Shown here in pieces: positions 8,033-11,699 of a stretch of DNA of 11,699 nucleotides. Numbering within the stretch: position 1 is the first letter of the stretch; the number at the start of each line of letters is the position of its first letter. A program made the translations under genes and the position numbers. The DNA comes from DUPH01 sp035449085 (GTDB lineage Bacteria; Verrucomicrobiota; Kiritimatiellia; RFP12; UBA1067): the NCBI GenBank assembly GCA_035449085.1, contig DAOTKE010000103.1, positions 1 through 11,699 of the forward strand, written 5' to 3'. Below the pieces are notes generated by a model. That model searched no databases. It worked only from the letters and a program-made list of their open reading frames with translations, and was not told the DNA's origin.

Positions 8033-9246
8033 CCATAGCCAGTCGTGTTCAGCACGCGACTGCGTTCAACGCCATTGACATAGAGCGTCATGTTACTGGA
8101 GACCACGTCCCAGGTGCATACAACGTGGTACCAACGGTTGCTCCCCGTGCCGAGACTGTGCGCGGCACGCAAGCCTCCCCGTTCACCAGGCCGGAAGTTC
8201 AATCTACCGCCACCGTCAACCCAGCATTCATACCATTCAGAATTGGCCGAATTGTCGAAAAGTGAATTAAAATTATACCACGGCCCGGCAACGTAGTACC
8301 ACAGAGAGATCGAACCGGAGACTGGTAACCGATACGGTATGGACACATAATCGTCCATACCGTCGAGCGCCAGTGCCATGCCAAATCCGTTGAGCCCATT
8401 CGTCCAGACCGGGTCACCGACAAGCGTCGCGTTAAACTTTTCGCCGCCCGTGCCGGTGTTCATTACGCTCTCGTCGAATGACACCTGCACCACCGGTGTG
8501 CGCTCGGCGATCGGGTCATACAGCTCCCGTACCTGTGTGTCGGCCAGCGCTGTCTCGTAGACGCGTACTTCGTCCAGAATGCCTTCGGCCGGCGTATTGC
8601 CGGTATGACCACCGAAATAGACCATCGTGCCGGGGTCGATCCAGAAGGAGATATCGGCTCTCTTTCTTTCGTAACCGTTCACATACAGTCGGACATGGTT
8701 CGTCTCCGCATACCGATCCCATGTCACCGTAAAGTGATACCACACGTTCAAGCCGTTGTGCTTGTTGTTGAGGTTGGCGTAGGAGATGAGTCCCTGTTCG
8801 CCATCGAGCCTGAACTTGACGTTTGCGTCGGCATCGATCCACATCTCCCACTGGTTGGCATTCCGGGTGTTGTCAAACAGCGAGTTCCAATTGTAAAACC
8901 GCGAGGGCTTGTACCAGAACGCAATCGTTCCCTGGTCACCGAGGGTATAGGGCAACGCCGCATACCCCTGGCTTCCGCCGAGCAGACAGAGCCCGCCTCC
9001 GTCTATGCCGTTGGTAAACGCCACTGCGCCGGACACGATCGCGTCGTACGCGGGCCCTCCGCTACCGCAGTTGGTCGCCACTCCGCCATCAAACGTCCAA
9101 TGTACCAGCGGCACCGGCTCAGATGCCGGTTCGTTCAGCGCCTCCGCACGAGAACCGGCGCGGTGTGAAATGAAACGAATGTCGTCCGCGAGTGACATCT
9201 GCGCCAAGCAGACACACACCGACGCTGCACGCAAGATACCCTTCAT
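7870..9246 (-). CDS. 5' part of a frameshifted secreted LamG protein with a residual GDPD stub
   Basis: Translation from the ATG at 9246 (AAAGGAG 11 bases upstream, with an alternative GTG at 9249) gives a signal peptide ending MSLA, then IRFISHR (about residues 23-29), which is the start of a GDPD domain. The GDPD body is missing. The sequence jumps straight to ALNEPASEPVPLVHWTFDGG (36-55), matching the linker and LamG start in the neighbouring GDPD-LamG gene. LamG1 spans about 46-245 (WYHFTVTW, LYVNGYE, FGGHTGN, LDEVRVYETAL). LamG2 starts near 250 (VVQVSFDE, WYHVVCTW, LYVNGVE). Homology breaks after WQEPGTKFF, and the remaining residues are out-of-frame sequence to a chance stop at 7870. 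The true continuation is in the frame ending at 7223. It is 19 bases after the GDPD-LamG gene, so probably the same operon. The product is a surface or secreted binding protein without an enzyme domain. Confidence 0.75.
   Translation of the reverse strand: MKGILRAASVCVCLAQMSLADDIRFISHRAGSRAEALNEPASEPVPLVHWTFDGGVATNCGSGGPAYDAIVSGAVAFTNGIDGGGLCLLGGSQGYAALPYTLGDQGTIAFWYKPSRFYNWNSLFDNTRNANQWEMWIDADANVKFRLDGEQGLISYANLNNKHNGLNVWYHFTVTWDRYAETNHVRLYVNGYERKRADISFWIDPGTMVYFGGHTGNTPAEGILDEVRVYETALADTQVRELYDPIAERTPVVQVSFDESVMNTGTGGEKFNATLVGDPVWTNGLNGFGMALALDGMDDYVSIPYRLPVSGSISLWYYVAGPWYNFNSLFDNSANSEWYECWVDGGGRLNFRPGERGGLRAAHSLGTGSNRWYHVVCTWDVVSSNMTLYVNGVERSRVLNTTGYGWQEPGTKFFTSVAGMSTIRTVEGRWRICRYSRHRFRPDALSRCLTTNARDRAE
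8005..8014 (-). other. Frameshift site in an A/T homopolymer run
   Basis: On the minus strand the sequence is AAAATTTTTT. Upstream of it the LamG2 domain reads WQEPGTKFF. Downstream, homology resumes as YVGGGNVNN only in the frame shifted back by one base. One extra T in the run would rejoin the frames as FFYVGGG, matching sibling motifs such as PGTMVYFGG at about 8610-8630. A sequencing or assembly miscount, a real mutation or slippage could explain it. Confidence 0.8.
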
Positions 9247-9265
9247 CACGTGGCACACTCCTTTC

Positions 9266-10711
9266 CTATTTCGTATTGCTGAACAACGCCCATACCTGCG
9301 CATCCGAAAGCGGCTCACGATACAGGCGAACATCATCCAGATCGCCGCGTCCTTTCTTGTTTCCCGGATGGCCCCCCCCGAAAGTCACGTGACTACCGGG
9401 TTCCACCCACTGCGGCATCGCCCTCGACGCGCATTCCGCGCCGTCCACGAACAGCTTCGCCACACGCGCCGAAACAAAGTCCCAAACCACCACGATATGA
9501 TACCACCTTCCGGCCCCACCGAACGATTGGAGATTGCACGCAACCTCGCCCGTACCGTTCGCCACCCTGAACTTCAGCACACCGGTTTCGTAGATCCACA
9601 TCTCCCACCAATCGGCGTTCACCTCATTATCCATCACGGTGTTGTAGTTGTAAAAGCCATCCGGCTTGAACCACAGCGCCACCGATCCCTGCGCAGGCAA
9701 TCGGTAAGCCAAACGGACGGCGTCATCCTTTCCATCCAGACGCAACGCCTCCCCCCGCACACCCGCCACACGTTCAGGCGAACCGATCAACTCCGCATTG
9801 AAGGCGGTCCCGCCGGTACCCCTGTTCGCCACTGATCCGCCGTCGAACGTCCAGTGCACCAGCGGCGTGGGCAATGGGGGCGGCGGTTCGGTCAACAAAG
9901 CGTGCAGCCGGCCACCGCAATCCGTGGTAATCGTTTCGGCCCCCATCTCGGCGAGCTGTGCCGCACGCGTCGGATGGTTGATCGTCCAGACGTGAAAACT
10001 GAAACCCGCCTCCTTGACCGTCCGAATATACTCGCGGTCGATCAGCCGCTGCGCTGCCGCGCCGTAGGCCTGAATATCGATACCGTGAGCCCCCATCTGC
10101 TTCAACGCCGCCACCGCTTCTTGTGCGCTAGGCGACAGCGTGCCATCCTCCTTTTCGCGCACGCCGACGCACCAGTAAGCGCGGTAGTCCGGCAAGAGTT
10201 GACGCAGTTGCGGGATGTTGTGCCTGCCACCCAGAAAAACAATCCGGTCAGCGGTGGCCCGCGGTTCAGCCTTGACGACCTCAACGAGGCGCGGAATATC
10301 GACGCCCCGTTTAATATCGATGTAAATCTCCCTGCCGGGACAAGCCAGCGTCAGCGCTTCATCCAGCGTGGGCATACGTTCACCCTTGAACCGCTCGCCC
10401 TTCCAGGAACCGGCATCAAGCTTCTTCAACTCCGCCAGCGTAAAATCCCCCGGCTTGCCGCTGCCGTCAGTTGTACGATCCAGGGTCTGATCATGCAGGC
10501 AAATGAGCTGATTGTCGGCCGTCATATAGACATCGCACTCGAAACCGAGAAGATTCCGATCGAGCGCCAGCCGGAAGGCCGGCATCGTATTTTCCGGAGC
10601 ATCCATCGATTCGCCACGATGCGCGATAAAACGCACAGGCTTTGTCTGCGGCACGGCCATACCGACCCACGTCAGCCCCAGGATCACTGTCAGCATTGTC
10701 AGATTCTTCAT
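9266..10711 (-). CDS. Secreted glycerophosphodiester phosphodiesterase with C-terminal LamG domain
   Basis: A 481-residue protein starting at the ATG at 10711, chosen because it places the signal peptide (MKNLTMLTVILGLTWVGMAV) at the N-terminus. A longer start adds 14 residues before it and spoils the signal. The GDPD domain (about 26-272) shows AHRGES (H31, R32), APENT, FECDV (E58, D60), LHDQTLDRTTDGS (H73), EIYIDIK and HVWTIN, so every core catalytic residue is present. This copy keeps the canonical TLDRTT that the GDPD at 6355-7197 has altered. A proline-rich linker (about 276-283) leads to one LamG domain (284-481) with LVHWTFDGG, WYHIVVVW, LFVDGAE, FGGGHPGN and LDDVRLYREPL. The LamG half may hold the enzyme at a glycan or cell surface. 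It lies 94 bases after the partial LamG gene and 19 bases before the GDPD-less relative. Confidence 0.88.
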   Translation of the reverse strand: MKNLTMLTVILGLTWVGMAVPQTKPVRFIAHRGESMDAPENTMPAFRLALDRNLLGFECDVYMTADNQLICLHDQTLDRTTDGSGKPGDFTLAELKKLDAGSWKGERFKGERMPTLDEALTLACPGREIYIDIKRGVDIPRLVEVVKAEPRATADRIVFLGGRHNIPQLRQLLPDYRAYWCVGVREKEDGTLSPSAQEAVAALKQMGAHGIDIQAYGAAAQRLIDREYIRTVKEAGFSFHVWTINHPTRAAQLAEMGAETITTDCGGRLHALLTEPPPPLPTPLVHWTFDGGSVANRGTGGTAFNAELIGSPERVAGVRGEALRLDGKDDAVRLAYRLPAQGSVALWFKPDGFYNYNTVMDNEVNADWWEMWIYETGVLKFRVANGTGEVACNLQSFGGAGRWYHIVVVWDFVSARVAKLFVDGAECASRAMPQWVEPGSHVTFGGGHPGNKKGRGDLDDVRLYREPLSDAQVWALFSNTK

Positions 10712-10805
10712 GGATTCGACCTGTGCTCCCTTTCTCCTACACTCGACGCTCACGGTCTGCGACGGTGGCGCTTGATCATCTCGTCAAGCGATATTACCCT
10801 GCCGA
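10712..10805 (-). other. Intergenic spacer with a purine-rich leader and a small hairpin
   Basis: The 94 bases between the right-edge LamG gene and the GDPD-LamG gene contain a perfect 7-bp inverted repeat CGCTTGA/TCAAGCG (10769-10775 and 10784-10790, 8-base loop) with no T tract after it. A purine run containing GGAGAAAGGGAG ends about 14 bases before the ATG at 10711. The hairpin may be a weak terminator, an RNA-stability element or chance. Confidence 0.35.
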
Positions 10806-11699
10806 TCAGCGCACCGAAATCAACGTCCCGGTCGGTGGCGGGGCCGGCGGCACGACCGCCAGAGCCGCGACCTCCTCCGCCATCAGGACACGATCATAGA
10901 CACGCACCTCATCCCAGATCCCGTTGCCTTGGGTGTTGCGCGTCCCTGACAGACACAGCGTCGGATCGGGATCCACCCAAGCGGAAGAGTGCGTCACAGC
11001 CGTTCCACGCAAGACACCATCCACGTAAAGGAGCGCCTCGCCAATACCGAAGTCCCAGACATAAGCAATGTGATACCAGTTGTTGGGCCCGCGCAGATTG
11101 TCCAAGTCGTACCTTCTGTCGCCTCCGCCTGTCTTAGAAGTGACCCGCACCCCCAACTGCCCGGAGGTGTTAATCCAGCACTCCCAATAATTCGCGTGCA
11201 CGGCATTGTCAAAAAGGGTTTGGTAGTCGTACCAAGGACGCGCATAGTACCAGAGGGCGATCGTGCCGACCTTCGACCCCAGCACATTGGAAATCGAGAC
11301 ATAATCCTGCGACCCTGGCCCCGCACAACTCAACCCTTTGTAAAAACCGCCCTGCGACTTAACGAAGGTTGGCGAACCGCTCAACACCACAGCATGGCTG
11401 CCGACCACATCTTCCGCCGTACCGTCGAAAGGCACATAGGCCTTCAGGCCTCCCTGCCGCCTCCGCATATCCCAAAAAAGCTCTGCCACGCGATTCGACG
11501 ACATCGGTGCGTCGTACAGGCGAAAGTCGGCGACCGCACCCCGTGCCTTTGTATTACCACTATGCCCGCCACCAATGTAAAACCAGTTGCCGGCATTCGG
11601 CCAATTGTTCGTATCAACAAGACGGCGGCGCTCCTGACCATTGACATACAACACCGTCGTCAGGGATGCCGTGTGCCAGGTACAGACGATATGATACCA
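10806..11699 (-). CDS. Multi-LamG secreted protein, partial at the right edge
   Basis: The minus frame is open from the window edge (WYHIVCTWHTASLTT, the middle of a LamG domain) to a TGA at 10806, giving 297 visible residues. The N-terminus is beyond the window, and a GTG at 11654 is an internal codon rather than the start. It shows the end of one LamG domain (LYVNGQE, FYIGGG, GAVADFRLYDAPM), a full second LamG domain (KAYVPFDG, WYHIAYVWDFG, LYVDGVLRG, GNGIWDEVRVYDRVL) and a proline-rich tail PPAPPPTGTLISVR. The order and tail match the 3' half of the frameshifted gene at 7223-9246, so the two are recent paralogues. Whether a GDPD domain lies upstream, as in the gene at 9266-10711, cannot be seen. 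It is the most upstream visible member of the minus-strand cluster. Confidence 0.8.
   Translation of the reverse strand, partial: WYHIVCTWHTASLTTVLYVNGQERRRLVDTNNWPNAGNWFYIGGGHSGNTKARGAVADFRLYDAPMSSNRVAELFWDMRRRQGGLKAYVPFDGTAEDVVGSHAVVLSGSPTFVKSQGGFYKGLSCAGPGSQDYVSISNVLGSKVGTIALWYYARPWYDYQTLFDNAVHANYWECWINTSGQLGVRVTSKTGGGDRRYDLDNLRGPNNWYHIAYVWDFGIGEALLYVDGVLRGTAVTHSSAWVDPDPTLCLSGTRNTQGNGIWDEVRVYDRVLMAEEVAALAVVPPAPPPTGTLISVR
11290..11446. repeat. Near-identical LamG-coding block, copy 2
   Basis: This is the partner of 7716-7872 in the same orientation, a direct repeat about 3.57 kb apart. The exact shared runs are 11290-11317 and 11329-11374. Reading frame and protein are preserved, and silent sites are identical across the 46-base run. 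Confidence 0.85.

Noticed and set aside
9854..11137. 427-codon + strand open frame across the GDPD and LamG genes
   Set aside because: It lies opposite two well-supported minus-strand genes, crosses their intergenic gap and gives an Arg/His/Pro-rich product with no motif.
7716..11446. The repeated LamG blocks as a mobile element or long direct-repeat transposon
   Set aside because: No transposase, terminal inverted repeats or target-site duplication were seen; the repeats are in-frame parts of paralogous domains.

Overview
The window carries no rRNA or other taxonomic marker. Its high-GC, tightly packed genes include many Sec-secreted proteins with LamG/concanavalin-like domains, a DUF6259-like glycoside-hydrolase-type giant protein and secreted glycerophosphodiesterases. 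That mix is typical of the PVC superphylum (Kiritimatiellota, Verrucomicrobiota, Lentisphaerota). The assignment is an inference from gene style only. No tRNA, rRNA, CRISPR array, insertion sequence or phage gene was seen.

Layout. (1) Positions 149-4625 on the + strand hold a two-gene unit. A small RIO/WaaP-like kinase overlaps the likely start of a 1260-residue secreted protein. That protein has a TIM-barrel-like core between two copies of an 'A' and a 'B' module placed in mirror order. (2) An 8-base gap separates this unit from a convergent minus-strand cluster that fills the rest of the window. In transcription order the cluster runs: a right-edge partial LamG protein (at least two LamG domains), a GDPD+LamG protein, a LamG protein that has lost its GDPD domain and carries a frameshift, a stand-alone secreted GDPD phosphodiesterase, and a secreted PHP-type phosphoesterase. 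Gaps between these genes are 94, 19, 25 and 110 bases. An extended -10 promoter candidate lies before the PHP gene.

Working together. All minus-strand products whose N-terminus is visible have signal peptides. GDPD enzymes cut glycerophosphodiesters and PHP enzymes cut phosphate esters. LamG domains are usually carbohydrate- or surface-binding modules. A reasonable but unproven reading is an envelope or extracellular phosphodiester-processing cluster that has grown by duplication. The four GDPD/LamG genes look like one family at different stages: GDPD only, GDPD plus one LamG, three LamG with only a stub of GDPD, and a partial copy with at least two LamG. A block of about 157 bases is about 92% identical between two of them, suggesting recent duplication or gene conversion. 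The most noteworthy observations are the GDPD-domain loss, the frameshift at a homopolymer, the near-identical block, and the mirror-ordered modules in the giant + strand protein.
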